Under the pieces are notes generated by a model that ran no database searches, was not told the origin of the DNA, and saw only the letters and a program-made list of their open reading frames with translations. A program made the translations under genes and the position numbers. From contig DAOLNV010000001.1 of NCBI GenBank assembly GCA_035416745.1, forward strand, positions 223,434-287,433: 64,000 nucleotides of DNA, given 5' to 3'. Below, piece by piece: positions 35,663-45,155 of this stretch. Position 1 is the stretch's first letter. Each line of letters starts with the position of its first letter. The stretch comes from Candidatus Hydrogenedentota bacterium (GTDB lineage: Bacteria; Hydrogenedentota; Hydrogenedentia; Hydrogenedentales; SLHB01).

Positions 35663-36976
35663 ATGCGACAGATCAAAGTACTTTTGATAGCTGAAGCAGC
35701 AAACCCGGAGTGGGTGAGCGTTCCGCTCGTAGGGTGGTCGCTCGCGAAAGCCCTGCGCTCTCTCTTTGACGTACATCTCGTCACGCAAGTGAGGAACAGG
35801 GACGCGATCCGTGCTGCCGGATTGGAAGAGGGACGTGATTTTACAGCCATCGACTCCGAACTGGTTGCGCGCCCGCTTCACAAGCTTTCAAATCTGATTC
35901 GGCGCGGAGCGGGAGTTGGTTTCACAACAGGTACTGCGTTGCAGTTTCCCAGCTACTGCTACTTCGAGCACTTGGTCTGGAAAGCCTTTTCGACGCGGAT
36001 TCGCGAGAAAGAATTCGACATCGTCCATCGCATAACGCCACTGAGCCCCACATTGCCAAGTCTCATAGCGAAAAAGTGCGCCAAGGCTGCAGTCCCATTC
36101 GTATGGGGACCGATTAACGGGGGGGCCCCGTGGCCTAAAGAGTTCGATGCCGTGCGCCGCAAGGAGCGCGAATGGCTTTCCTATGTGCGCGGGGCCTACA
36201 AGCTGCTGCCCGGCTACCGGTCAACGCGCCGGTACGCCTCGGCGATTCTTGTCGGCTCCCAGGACACATTGGAGCAGATGCCCCAGAACTATCATGAAAA
36301 GTGTGTCTACCTTCCCGAGAACGCCATTTGGCCGGAGTGTTTCTCGCGGCAGGTGGAGCCTCCTACCGATACCCCCATACGCGTGGCTTTTGTGGGCAGG
36401 CTCGTGCCCTACAAAGGTGCCGACATGCTTATCGAAGCGGCTGCACAGCTCATCAAAGATGGGAAAATCACGCTGGACGTCATGGGAGACGGTCCCGAAA
36501 TGCCGCGCCTGCGCGAAATGGTGACGCGCCTCGACGTCGCAAACGGCGTGCGGCTGCGCGGGTGGATCCAGCACGAGGAACTGCAGACGCATCTTGTGCA
36601 GTGCCACGTCTTCGGTTTTCCAAGCGTACGCGAATTTGGCGGAGGCGTCGTGCTTGAGGCCATGGCGCTCGGCTTGGTGCCAATTGTCGTTGACTATGCG
36701 GGCCCACGAGAACTGGTGACCTCAGACGTGGGTTACAAAGTTCCCATGGGCAAACGTGAAGAGATCATTAAGGGCTTTCGTGAAGTGCTGCAAACAGTCT
36801 GCCGACGATCCGCGCAAATTGGCGAGATGGGACAACGCGCAAGGAATAGGGTGATGGCCCTCTTCACCTGGGAGCGAAAGGCGGCTCAGGTCGGGCATGT
36901 GTATGAATGGGTACTCCGCATTCGAGCGGACAAACCCAATTTCGCCTTTGACCAGGTTCCCCAGGGACCGCGCTAG
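35663..36976 (+). CDS. Glycosyltransferase family 4 protein
   Basis: Adds a sugar from a nucleotide donor to a growing surface glycan (GT-B fold, retaining). The 437 residues start with a Rossmann strand, IKVLLIAEAANPEWVSVPLV. The C-terminal domain has VAFVGRLVPYKGADMLIEAA, LDVMGDGPEMPRLREM and FGGGVVLEAMALGLVPIVVD with the E-x7-E donor site. The N-terminal domain carries HRITPLSPTLPS, typical of the acceptor side. It is intact, unlike the deleted GT4 gene upstream, so it may be the surviving transferase of the cluster. Acceptor and sugar are unknown. Confidence 0.9.
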   Translation: MRQIKVLLIAEAANPEWVSVPLVGWSLAKALRSLFDVHLVTQVRNRDAIRAAGLEEGRDFTAIDSELVARPLHKLSNLIRRGAGVGFTTGTALQFPSYCYFEHLVWKAFSTRIREKEFDIVHRITPLSPTLPSLIAKKCAKAAVPFVWGPINGGAPWPKEFDAVRRKEREWLSYVRGAYKLLPGYRSTRRYASAILVGSQDTLEQMPQNYHEKCVYLPENAIWPECFSRQVEPPTDTPIRVAFVGRLVPYKGADMLIEAAAQLIKDGKITLDVMGDGPEMPRLREMVTRLDVANGVRLRGWIQHEELQTHLVQCHVFGFPSVREFGGGVVLEAMALGLVPIVVDYAGPRELVTSDVGYKVPMGKREEIIKGFREVLQTVCRRSAQIGEMGQRARNRVMALFTWERKAAQVGHVYEWVLRIRADKPNFAFDQVPQGPR

Positions 36977-37075
36977 CTACTCAGACTGCGGGTATACGGC
37001 CTTTGGGGGAAGGCAATACAGACAGCTTACAATGCGTGTCATGGCGGAGAGAGTCAAGATTGTGGGGTCACGAAA

Positions 37076-37972
37076 ATGAAGCGTTTCATGGTGCGTGCCA
37101 TCTCTGCGGGAATGTCTCTATATCCTTTTCTTACCGGCCGAGGATACGTGTCGAGAACACGTTTCTGCGTGTGGTTGACGAAAGACATGTCCGCTCCGAC
37201 ATGGGTCCGGCTTAGCAATGGCATGGCCATTTTGGTGGACCCCGCAGAAGATTTGGGACGCTGCGTTCTCCTAACGAGGGACTGGGATGCGAAAATTACG
37301 AGAGTCTGCCGGAGTTTATTGAGGTCGGGAGATGTCTTTCTAGACATTGGGGCACACTGCGGGCTGGTTTCCCTCAGTGTCTGCGACCTCCTGAACACTG
37401 ATGGCCGAATACATGCCTTCGAACCCCAGCCCGAACTCATCGCGAGGTTCAAGCAATCGGTGGTACGAAACAATTTGGAGAATGTTTACTTGCACAACGT
37501 GGCACTCTCTAACACGACGGAACAAGGTGAGCTAGCCGTGCCGTACGGAAAGACAACATTGGGTTCTCTATCTCGCCGCCTGGATAAGTCGCAATTCACG
37601 GTCACAATCAGCCTGAAACAAGCATCCCAGTATCTCCAACAACTTGGCATCGACAAGGTCCGCCTCATGAAGGTGGATGTGGAAGGACACGAATCCGTGT
37701 TGTTGGAGGGCATGACCTCTTTCCTGGAAACTTCGTCGGTAGACGCGATCCTTTTTGAATCGGAGCCTCACGAAGGGCCTTTCAGGGAACGGTCCGCGGT
37801 CAAGAAACTCGCGGTTCTCGGTTACCGCTTCTTCGCGATCCCGATGACAATGCTCCGTTTGCGGTACATCGAAGTCGATGAGTCGAACGACGGTACGGTT
37901 TTCCCCAAAGCGCACGATTTCCTCGCCATCTCCAGAGGATCATCGCTTGCTTCCCTGGGCGTGCGAGGGTAG
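37076..37972 (+). CDS. FkbM family methyltransferase
   Basis: A SAM-dependent O-methyltransferase family often found in glycan clusters, where it can methylate a sugar hydroxyl. The 298 residues show the SAM-binding motif I in VFLDIGAHCGLVSLSVCDLL, HAFEPQPELIARFKQSVVRN and the family hallmark LMKVDVEGHESVLLEGM. The N-terminal ~60 residues are an extension common in this family. It is about 100 bases downstream of the glycosyltransferase in the same direction and probably belongs to the same unit. Confidence 0.92.
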   Translation: MKRFMVRAISAGMSLYPFLTGRGYVSRTRFCVWLTKDMSAPTWVRLSNGMAILVDPAEDLGRCVLLTRDWDAKITRVCRSLLRSGDVFLDIGAHCGLVSLSVCDLLNTDGRIHAFEPQPELIARFKQSVVRNNLENVYLHNVALSNTTEQGELAVPYGKTTLGSLSRRLDKSQFTVTISLKQASQYLQQLGIDKVRLMKVDVEGHESVLLEGMTSFLETSSVDAILFESEPHEGPFRERSAVKKLAVLGYRFFAIPMTMLRLRYIEVDESNDGTVFPKAHDFLAISRGSSLASLGVRG

Positions 37973-38395
37973 CAGGACTAATGCAGTGATCCCCGGTCTT
38001 CTTACCCGAGTGTGGGAAGTTCTCCGCTCACTGCTCAGATGTTCGCAGAGTTGGCACTGGCCTCGTAAGGCGGTCAAAATACTGGGATCGAAAGAAAGGG
38101 AAACAATCGAACTCAGGAAGCTTGAAGGATGCTGATAATTGGCGACGGTATGTCAGGTTGACGAATAACTGGCAGTCAAGCTCGAGATACTGGCCGGAAT
38201 CCCCAAATGAGCCGTGGACCCATGGGGTCTTTCTGCCGCTGTCAGGATGGGATTTACTGGGGTTGTTTCATGTATGCCCAGTTTGGTATGCAGCTTGCTA
38301 TACCTTACGGGGCGTGTTCTACTGAGTGCCCAAGACAGATGGTCTGCTCCGCATCAGTCTGCGAAACAGGTTAGATTTAGTAGAGGATGAAAACC
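37973..38395. other. Intergenic region before the PKD/beta-helix gene
   Basis: About 420 bases without a supported gene. It is AT-richer than most of the window. Short frames (for example 38122-38325) have no family-like sequence and poor ribosome sites. No terminator stem was found. Confidence 0.5.
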
Positions 38396-41300
38396 ATGCC
38401 AAAGTCGCTATTCACTGCTGTCAGTGCGTTTGCATGTGTATTGGCCCTTTCTACTGACGCAAGTGCCCTTTCAGCCGTCATTGAGGTCAATGCGCCAAGT
38501 TGGTTAGAAACAAGAGCCCCATATCCTGCCGCACTGACACGCTACTATGCGCCTCATCCCGTCTTCTTCGAGGGATGGAAGTCCGAGCCACGAGAAGAGA
38601 TCGCATCTTACGACTGGGACTTTGGTGATGGAAGTGCTCATTTTTCCGGATTCAACGCAGCTCATGTGTACGAAACGCCAGGCACCTACACCGTGACGCT
38701 GAAGGTCACGCGCAAGGCGGCTGTCGGCGAGACGCCGGATACCGATACGGATACGATTGAGATCACGGTACTCGAACGAGATGGCAAGACCTACTATGTG
38801 GATTCCGCCATCGGCAATGACACCTATGACGGCAAGTCGCAAACGGTGGCCGGCGGCGGCGCGGGGCCTTGGAAGACCGCGACACATGCGTTTAGACAGA
38901 TGTGCAGTGGGTTCTATGGCCAGGGAGATCGGATTTTGTTCAAGCGGGGGCAGACCTTCGATTTGGAGGCGAATGTTGTCACTTGGAGCCATTGGGCGAC
39001 CGGAGACGGCGGCTTTATGTTCGGCGCCTATGGCACGGGGCACAAACCAATAATACAAACAGTTGGTGCTGGAGGCGGCTCGCTGTTCACGTCTGCCGGT
39101 GTTGGCGCGCGGTTCATCTCGTTCGTTGACTTGGAGTTCAACTGCACAGCGGAGGGGCAAGAGAGGTCAATCTTCTGGAACAAGGGCTCCGGCGTTGCGA
39201 CCTTGCTCTGGCTGCGCGTTGATCTGAAGAACTTCTACCAAGGCTGGATATTGACAGCTGGCTATGAGGGCACTGGCGAAGGGTCCGGCATCTTCGTCGT
39301 CGATTGTACGACCTATGACTCCCGAATCGTGCATTTCTATTGCATCTCTTCGCGCGTAGCCCTTCTGAACAATCATTTTGACTACTCGCAGAACCACTTG
39401 GCTTACGCGGAAAACGTTCGGGTGGGCGTGATTGATGGCAACACTTTTGAGCGTGCCGCGTTTGGCCGCTGTGCGCTCCGCATTAGTGGTGCCGGTCTGA
39501 ATTACATGGCATCAAATGTATGGGTTTCCAATAATGACTTCCTCGGGTGGATGGATCCAAGGAAACGTGCGGACTATGACGGAAATGTCGCACTTTCGAT
39601 TAATGGAGACAGATATAACTACACTCTTGTCGGTTTCACGCCGAATGTCCCCACCGAAGACAGATTCGGCGAATGGCTCGTGTTTGAGAACAACGTGGTT
39701 ACAGACTCGGAGGTTTTTATGCGGCTTGCCGCGTGGGAACACGTCCTGATTCGTAAGAATGTTTTCACGACCCCAGACCCGACGCAGGAAAAGAAGTTCT
39801 ATATCGGGGAAATGCAAGAACGGCGTCCCCTCTATGATGTCCAGATCGTCGACAACACATTCGAGTATAGGGGTACACTCTCGCCTGGGTTAAGAGCGCC
39901 TATGCTATACCTCCGGGCTTACAGTGGGCCTGCGTACCCGTATCGAAACGCTCATGAGGACATTGCAATATCCAGAAACCTCTTCAAAACGAGCGACACA
40001 GACCTTTGTTTCCTGATGGTGCCTGATGCTGCTGAGAACTATGCTTGCCTTACCTCTTGTGATAATCTTCTCTATTTTGCGGATGCAAGTCTTGCCGCTT
40101 TTGCCCGCGAGACAAGTCCGGTCACGTACTACACCCTTTCCCAGTGGCGCTCCCTGACCGGCAACGACCAGGCGACGCAGATATACACCAACACCAACTG
40201 GCCGGTGCCGGGGTGGGCGAAGTCGCCGGAGACCGATGTGGACAGTCCGATTCCGGTTATCTACGAGCGTGCCCAGGCGACCAGCGGCGGCGCGTTGAGC
40301 GAAGTGCGCCTGTGGGCGCGGCTGAACGATGGTCCGTGGGCTGATACGGGACTGCGCACTTCTGGCGCTTCGGGGTCGTTCTCGTTCCCGGCGACTCAAG
40401 GCGTTGGCACGTACTATTTCGCGACCCAGGCGGTTGACACGCAGGGCAACGCATCGTTGGCGCCGGTGGGGCCCGGTTCGACAAAGACCTACTACACGGG
40501 CGGGGCGCCTGCAGACACTACGGCCCCCGATCCGGGTGTTGTGAGCGCGCCTGCATCCGCAACAGCCAGCCCTATCCCAGTCACGTATACGGGCGCTGCC
40601 GATGAATCGGGCGGCAGCGGCTTAAAGGAAGTCGAGTTGTGGGTCAAGAAGGCTTCGGTAGGCACGTGGGGCGCCACCGGGCTCAAGGGGAGCGGCGCTT
40701 CAGGCTCTTTCAGCTACCCTGTGACGGTATCGGGCGCCGAAACGTTCTATTTCAGCACGCGCGCCAAGGACAATGTGGGCAACATTTCTGCGCTTCCCTC
40801 CGACAACGGACAGGCAAGCACTGTCTTTGACAATACCACCCCTCCCGAGCCGGAGACGGACACTGTTGCTCCTACGACCGGCTCATTGAGCGTTCCCAGC
40901 GTGACTGCAGCCTCTCCTATCACCATCAGCTACCTTGGCGTTGCGGATGAAGGCGGGAGCGGTCTCAAACAAGTCGTTCTTTGGACCAAGATTAACGGCG
41001 GCTCGTGGCTCAGCACCGGCATGACCAACGCCCAGTCAGCGGGGAGCTTCGCCTACACCCCCGCCGCTGGGGACGGTTCGTATGCGTTCGCCCTGCGCGC
41101 CGAGGACAATGCCGGGAACTTCTCCGCCGTTCCTTCCGGCGCCGGGACGCCGTGCCTTTTCGACAAGACCCCGCCGGTTGTCGGGTCAATGAATTCCCCG
41201 CAATATACAAAGACAACGCCGATTCCGGTCGAGTTTGGCGGTATTTCAGACGGCGCCGGAAGCGGTCTCAAGAAAGTCTATCTCTGGTTCCGTAAGGATG

Positions 41301-42376
41301 GTGGGAGCTGGACGGACTCGGGTCTCAGCCTGGTCGCGGCATCGGGTGCGTTCAGCCCCGGCGCCAGCCAGAATGGGACCTACGAATACGCGCTGCGGGT
41401 GGAAGACACCGCAGGGAACATTTCGCCCGTGCCGGGTGGCGCCGGGCAGACAGCAACCGTCTTCGATACGGTTGCGCCGGCTCTGGGAACGGTGAGCGCC
41501 CCGGGCACTGAGAACGCCCCTCCGATCTCCGTGGTGTACAGCGGCGTCCAGGATGCCGGAAGCGGACTGAAGGCGGTGTATCTGTGGTTCCGGAAGGGCG
41601 CTGGCACATGGCAGAACTCCGGCTTGTCCTCGGCCGGAGAGTCGGGTTCGTTCTCTTTCAACGGCATGACCGGCAACGATACCTATTACTTTGCGGTGCA
41701 GGCCGATGACAATGCGGGCAACCTGACGCCTGTTCCTTCCGGCGACGGGGGCGCCAATACGGTTTACAGCGCGCAATTCAGTCCCGGAACAGCTGCTTCG
41801 CCTCAGTATGCAACGTCGGCGCCGATCATCGTTACGTATTCCGGGGCTGTGGCTGCCGAGATTGGCATTAAGTCCGTGCGGCTGTGGTGCAAGTACGGTT
41901 CTGACGGCGAGTGGGTCAACACGGGTCTGACGTCTCCCGGTGAATCGGGGCAGTTCGAGTTCTCTCCGGTTTCGGGTGACGGAACCTACCACTTTGCCAC
42001 CACGGCGGAGAACAATGATGGCGGCCTTACCCCTGAGCCGCCCTATGGCGATGGGGACACGCAGACGATTTACGACACCACGCCGCCTTATCCCGGCAAT
42101 ATGACCTCGCCGCAGTACACGACCCAGACGCCGGTCGTAGTGAATTACAGCGGCGCCAACGATGCCTCCAGCGGCCTGAAAGAAGTGCGTCTGTGGTTCA
42201 AGAAGGGTTACGCCGGCGCGTGGCAGGATACAGGCCAGACGAGCACGACTCCGGATGGTTCGTTCACGTTTGAGATAACGGGTGAAGATGCCTACTTCTT
42301 CTTCTTGCAGGCTGAGGACAACGCGGGCCTTGTATCCGCGGAGCCCAGCGATGCATTGGTGTTCGGGGGAGGGTGA
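38396..42376 (+). CDS. Large secreted protein: PKD, right-handed beta-helix, seven Ig-like repeats
   Basis: The ATG at 38396 has GAGG eight bases upstream, while the ATG at 38387 sits directly on it. A signal peptide, MPKSLFTAVSAFACVLALST, opens a 1326-residue protein. Residues ~25-130 contain a PKD domain (ASYDWDFGDGSAHFSGFN, then GTYTVTLKVTRKA). Residues ~135-600 look like a right-handed parallel beta-helix (YYVDSAIGNDTYDGKSQT at entry), typical of polysaccharide lyases or binders. From ~605 to the end seven repeats of ~100 residues follow the pattern PI-V-Y-G...SGLK-V-LW-K...G-W...SGSF...YFA..A.DNAGN. It follows the surface-polysaccharide genes and may bind or process that glycan. No anchor motif was seen. 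Confidence 0.85.
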   Translation: MPKSLFTAVSAFACVLALSTDASALSAVIEVNAPSWLETRAPYPAALTRYYAPHPVFFEGWKSEPREEIASYDWDFGDGSAHFSGFNAAHVYETPGTYTVTLKVTRKAAVGETPDTDTDTIEITVLERDGKTYYVDSAIGNDTYDGKSQTVAGGGAGPWKTATHAFRQMCSGFYGQGDRILFKRGQTFDLEANVVTWSHWATGDGGFMFGAYGTGHKPIIQTVGAGGGSLFTSAGVGARFISFVDLEFNCTAEGQERSIFWNKGSGVATLLWLRVDLKNFYQGWILTAGYEGTGEGSGIFVVDCTTYDSRIVHFYCISSRVALLNNHFDYSQNHLAYAENVRVGVIDGNTFERAAFGRCALRISGAGLNYMASNVWVSNNDFLGWMDPRKRADYDGNVALSINGDRYNYTLVGFTPNVPTEDRFGEWLVFENNVVTDSEVFMRLAAWEHVLIRKNVFTTPDPTQEKKFYIGEMQERRPLYDVQIVDNTFEYRGTLSPGLRAPMLYLRAYSGPAYPYRNAHEDIAISRNLFKTSDTDLCFLMVPDAAENYACLTSCDNLLYFADASLAAFARETSPVTYYTLSQWRSLTGNDQATQIYTNTNWPVPGWAKSPETDVDSPIPVIYERAQATSGGALSEVRLWARLNDGPWADTGLRTSGASGSFSFPATQGVGTYYFATQAVDTQGNASLAPVGPGSTKTYYTGGAPADTTAPDPGVVSAPASATASPIPVTYTGAADESGGSGLKEVELWVKKASVGTWGATGLKGSGASGSFSYPVTVSGAETFYFSTRAKDNVGNISALPSDNGQASTVFDNTTPPEPETDTVAPTTGSLSVPSVTAASPITISYLGVADEGGSGLKQVVLWTKINGGSWLSTGMTNAQSAGSFAYTPAAGDGSYAFALRAEDNAGNFSAVPSGAGTPCLFDKTPPVVGSMNSPQYTKTTPIPVEFGGISDGAGSGLKKVYLWFRKDGGSWTDSGLSLVAASGAFSPGASQNGTYEYALRVEDTAGNISPVPGGAGQTATVFDTVAPALGTVSAPGTENAPPISVVYSGVQDAGSGLKAVYLWFRKGAGTWQNSGLSSAGESGSFSFNGMTGNDTYYFAVQADDNAGNLTPVPSGDGGANTVYSAQFSPGTAASPQYATSAPIIVTYSGAVAAEIGIKSVRLWCKYGSDGEWVNTGLTSPGESGQFEFSPVSGDGTYHFATTAENNDGGLTPEPPYGDGDTQTIYDTTPPYPGNMTSPQYTTQTPVVVNYSGANDASSGLKEVRLWFKKGYAGAWQDTGQTSTTPDGSFTFEITGEDAYFFFLQAEDNAGLVSAEPSDALVFGGG
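40209..42376 (+). repeat. Seven in-frame ~300-bp repeats encoding Ig-like modules
   Basis: Inside the gene starting at 38396, units of ~290-340 bp code for ~95-113-residue modules. Each carries SGLK-V-LW near its middle and DNAGN near its end (variants DTQGN, DNVGN, NNDGG). Modules 3-5 and 7 are closest to one another; the first and sixth diverge most, which suggests an old array with some recent copying. Confidence 0.8.
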
Positions 42377-42408
42377 TTCCCTTTCACTAAGTGTGTGTAG
42401 GGGATGCG

Positions 42409-42440
42409 ATAACCCCGCTGCTTCGCGCAGCGGGGTTATT
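42409..42440 (+). terminator. Rho-independent terminator after the PKD/beta-helix gene
   Basis: A perfect 13-bp stem (42409-42421 with 42427-42439) with a five-base loop, starting 33 bases after the stop at 42376. The T tract is short (TTATT), but stem strength and position support the call. Confidence 0.8.
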
Positions 42441-42603
42441 CGATCATATGGGTAACACGGGGCTCAGCCTATCTAGCTCCTGACTCTGCACGAGGTGTTT
42501 TGCGTACGCCCTCGAATACCTATAGTATGAGCCACACAGTTGTTTGAAGGGCGTGCGGCTTTCCATCCTCCTAAGGCCAGCGACACAAGGAGTGATCGAC
42601 ACG

Positions 42604-44181
42604 ATGCATCCCATGCGCACCGTCTTCCTCTTCGTGACGCTCGGTGCGGCAATTGCCGTTGCGGCCCAGGGCCAATTTCCCCCGTTGCCTGACAAAGCTC
42701 CGGGACCGCATGTTGGCCTCGATGCGCCGGTTCACGCCGGCTCGGCTTCGTTTACATTCGGAGCGCCCGTTGTCGGGACCTCGTATTTTTACTGGTACGA
42801 CATCGAATCGGGCGCGCACATCATCGATGGCGATGGTTCGGACGCGTTGACCACTCACCCGTCGGACATGACGGACCTGAGCTACCGGCACGCATCCTGG
42901 CACCGCACCCAGATGGAAGACATGATCGATGCCGGCATCGATTTTCTGATGCCGGTCTTCTGGGGCGTTCCGGGCCAGTATGAAGGGTGGAGTTTCGCGG
43001 GGCTCGGCCCGCTGGTCGAGGCTCATCGCGCGTTGGAGACCGAAGGTAAGAGGCCGCCCTTCATCGGGATGTTTTTTGACACCAGTATTCTGAGCCACAA
43101 CGCCTACGGCAGTTCGGGCGAGCCGTACCATGCCGATCTCGCCACCGATTTCGGCAGGCGGTGGTTTTACACCGCCATTCGCGACTTTTTCAGCTTGATA
43201 CCTCCCGAAATGTGGGCGCGGGTGGACGGGAAGCCGATTATCTTTCTCTACGCGGGCTCCTTCGCCAAGGCTCAGACACCCGAGGAGTTTCAGGACGTGC
43301 GCGCCTGGTTCCGGCAGGATTTCGGCTGTAACCCTTTTATTGTCAAGATGCGCGACTGGCAAGGCGAGGCGGATGCCCAGTATCAATGGGGCGGGGCCAT
43401 TGAACTCATGCTCGATGAGCACGTGGCGGGATTGGGGCCGGGCTACGATCACAGCGCCGTTGCGGGTCGAGACCCCCGGGTCGTGGACCGCGAATTCGGC
43501 TGGCGGTACGCCAATCACTGGCTGCGTCTGCTTCGGATGTCGGTCGAATCGCGGCCTTGGATGGTTCACGTGGAGACCTGGAACGAATGGCACGAAGGCA
43601 CCGATGTCGCCGCATCGCGGGAGTACGGACGGCTGTACATCATGCTCACCAAGGTCTTTTCGGACATGTGGCGCGCAAAGCAGCTTCTGAAGCCCGTGGG
43701 CCCGTTCGTCGAGGCCGGATCGGTGGCTTGGGAGCAGGGCGTCGCCAATGGCATATCTATTCGGCTCAGCGACGGGGACGGGGTATGGCGCGAGAATGAG
43801 GCCGGCGGGCGGAAAGCAGTTGTTTCACAGGAGAACCCGGAGACGCCCAACTCCCGCTACCTTTACTTTGACGTCGATGACGGTTTTTCCCTAACCCTGA
43901 ACGGCGGAGCGGCTCTCGTCGAGGTCACGTATTGGGACACGGGGTGCGAAGCCTTTGCCCTCGAGTACGACAGTACCGACCCCGAGAGCGGGCCTGTGAG
44001 CGGGTCGTTCAGGGACGGCGGCTCGAAGACACTCGGGCAAACAGGCGTGTGGCAGACGGCAGTGTTCGAGATCGACAAGTGCCGGTTCGGCAACCGCAGC
44101 AATGGCGGCGATTTTCGTCTCGCCGTTCGGGGCGGAGCGCAGGAACTGGCCGTGTGCAAGGTGACCGTGCTTCGGAAATGA
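42604..44181 (+). CDS. Secreted DUF5010/GH99-like glycosidase
   Basis: The start at 42604 has AAGGAG ~12 bases upstream and gives a signal peptide (MRTVFLFVTLGAAIAVAAQG); the frame opens at 42544. The 525-residue protein has a TIM-barrel domain in residues ~30-370: VVGTSYFYWYDIESGAHI, DAGIDFLMPVFWGVPGQY, and a late MVHVETWNEWHEGTDVAAS whose W-N-E and E-G residues match GH99/DUF5010-type active sites. A C-terminal ~150-residue domain (RYLYFDVDDGFSLTLNGG) looks like a carbohydrate-binding beta sandwich. It probably cleaves an extracellular glycan. Confidence 0.82.
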   Translation: MHPMRTVFLFVTLGAAIAVAAQGQFPPLPDKAPGPHVGLDAPVHAGSASFTFGAPVVGTSYFYWYDIESGAHIIDGDGSDALTTHPSDMTDLSYRHASWHRTQMEDMIDAGIDFLMPVFWGVPGQYEGWSFAGLGPLVEAHRALETEGKRPPFIGMFFDTSILSHNAYGSSGEPYHADLATDFGRRWFYTAIRDFFSLIPPEMWARVDGKPIIFLYAGSFAKAQTPEEFQDVRAWFRQDFGCNPFIVKMRDWQGEADAQYQWGGAIELMLDEHVAGLGPGYDHSAVAGRDPRVVDREFGWRYANHWLRLLRMSVESRPWMVHVETWNEWHEGTDVAASREYGRLYIMLTKVFSDMWRAKQLLKPVGPFVEAGSVAWEQGVANGISIRLSDGDGVWRENEAGGRKAVVSQENPETPNSRYLYFDVDDGFSLTLNGGAALVEVTYWDTGCEAFALEYDSTDPESGPVSGSFRDGGSKTLGQTGVWQTAVFEIDKCRFGNRSNGGDFRLAVRGGAQELAVCKVTVLRK

Positions 44182-44227
44182 CCGCGTAACCGGCGCGGCC
44201 GAATCCTGAATGTCGGGAAGAGTGGAT

Positions 44228-45139
44228 TCACCGCGCGAAGCGATGCAAGCCGGCTTTCCTCGCTATTTCGACCGCATTTTCATATTCCACGCTTGTGATG
44301 CGGCGCGTCAGGGGGGGCATATCGTTCGCATGGTGGCAGGGATGATACTGGGCCATCACATTGACGTAGGTGTTGGGAGAGAGGTCTCTTGCAAGAAACT
44401 CCATTATGGCCTGTGTTCCTGCCAGGTTTTCCGGGAGCACGAGATGCCTGACAAGCAAGCCCCGGTACGCGACGCCGCGGGAATCCATCGTCAAATCGCC
44501 CACCTGTCGGTGCATCTCGCGCACGGCCGCCCGATTGATGCTCGGATATTCGCTGATTCCTGACAGGCGCTCCGCCGTGGCTGCGTCCGCGTATTTCATA
44601 TCGGGCATGTAGATGTCGAAAACGCCGTCAAGCAGTTTCAGGGTCGGGACGCTGTCGTAGCCGCCCGAGTTGTACACGAGCGGCAATCGGAGGCCTTGTT
44701 CTGCCGCGATAGGAAGCGCTTCGAGGATCTGCGGTACGACATGCGACGGCGAAACCAAATTGATGTTGTGGCATCGCAGAGCCTGAAGGTCGAGCATGAG
44801 CCGTGCGAGGTCATTCGCCCCGAGATCGCGGCCCATCCCGTAGGCGCTGAGTTCGGCGTTCTGGCAGAAAAGACACTTCAGATTGCACCACGAGAAGAAA
44901 ATCGTGCCCGAACCATATGTCCCCACAAGGGGGGATTCTTCCCCGAAATGCGCGTTTGCGCTGCACACACGGGCCTTTGCGCCGGTATTGCACCGGCCGG
45001 TCTCTCCGGCAGTCCGGTTGACATGGCACGCATGCGGGCAAACGGCGCAATTCCTCAACAGCGCGCGGGCGGCCTTGACGCGTCTCGCGAGCTCGCCCTT
45101 CTCGTGCAAGGCCATGTAGCCGGGCCTATATGGTTCCAT
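44228..45139 (-). CDS. Radical SAM protein, PflX/COG1313-like
   Basis: Radical SAM enzymes use a 4Fe-4S cluster to cleave SAM; this family resembles pyruvate formate-lyase activating enzymes. The start at 45139 (GGAGAG site) gives 303 residues; the frame is open further upstream into the next gene. The N-terminal Cys motif NCAVCPHACHVNRTAGETGR is the hallmark of this subfamily, and the radical SAM cluster binds at SWCNLKCLFCQNAE (CxxxCxxC). A SAM-side GVFDIYMPDMKYAD follows. The activated substrate is unknown and no glycyl-radical enzyme is nearby. It is downstream of the uridine kinase-like gene with a 16-base gap. Confidence 0.9.
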   Translation of the reverse strand: MEPYRPGYMALHEKGELARRVKAARALLRNCAVCPHACHVNRTAGETGRCNTGAKARVCSANAHFGEESPLVGTYGSGTIFFSWCNLKCLFCQNAELSAYGMGRDLGANDLARLMLDLQALRCHNINLVSPSHVVPQILEALPIAAEQGLRLPLVYNSGGYDSVPTLKLLDGVFDIYMPDMKYADAATAERLSGISEYPSINRAAVREMHRQVGDLTMDSRGVAYRGLLVRHLVLPENLAGTQAIMEFLARDLSPNTYVNVMAQYHPCHHANDMPPLTRRITSVEYENAVEIARKAGLHRFAR

Positions 45140-45155
45140 GCATGATGCTCTCCGT

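Noticed and set aside
38051..38066. TTGGCAC resembling a sigma-54 -24 box
   Set aside because: No GC at the -12 position at the correct spacing.
38122..38325. A 67-codon plus-strand frame
   Set aside because: Trp/Arg-rich sequence without motif and without a good ribosome site in an AT-richer gap.
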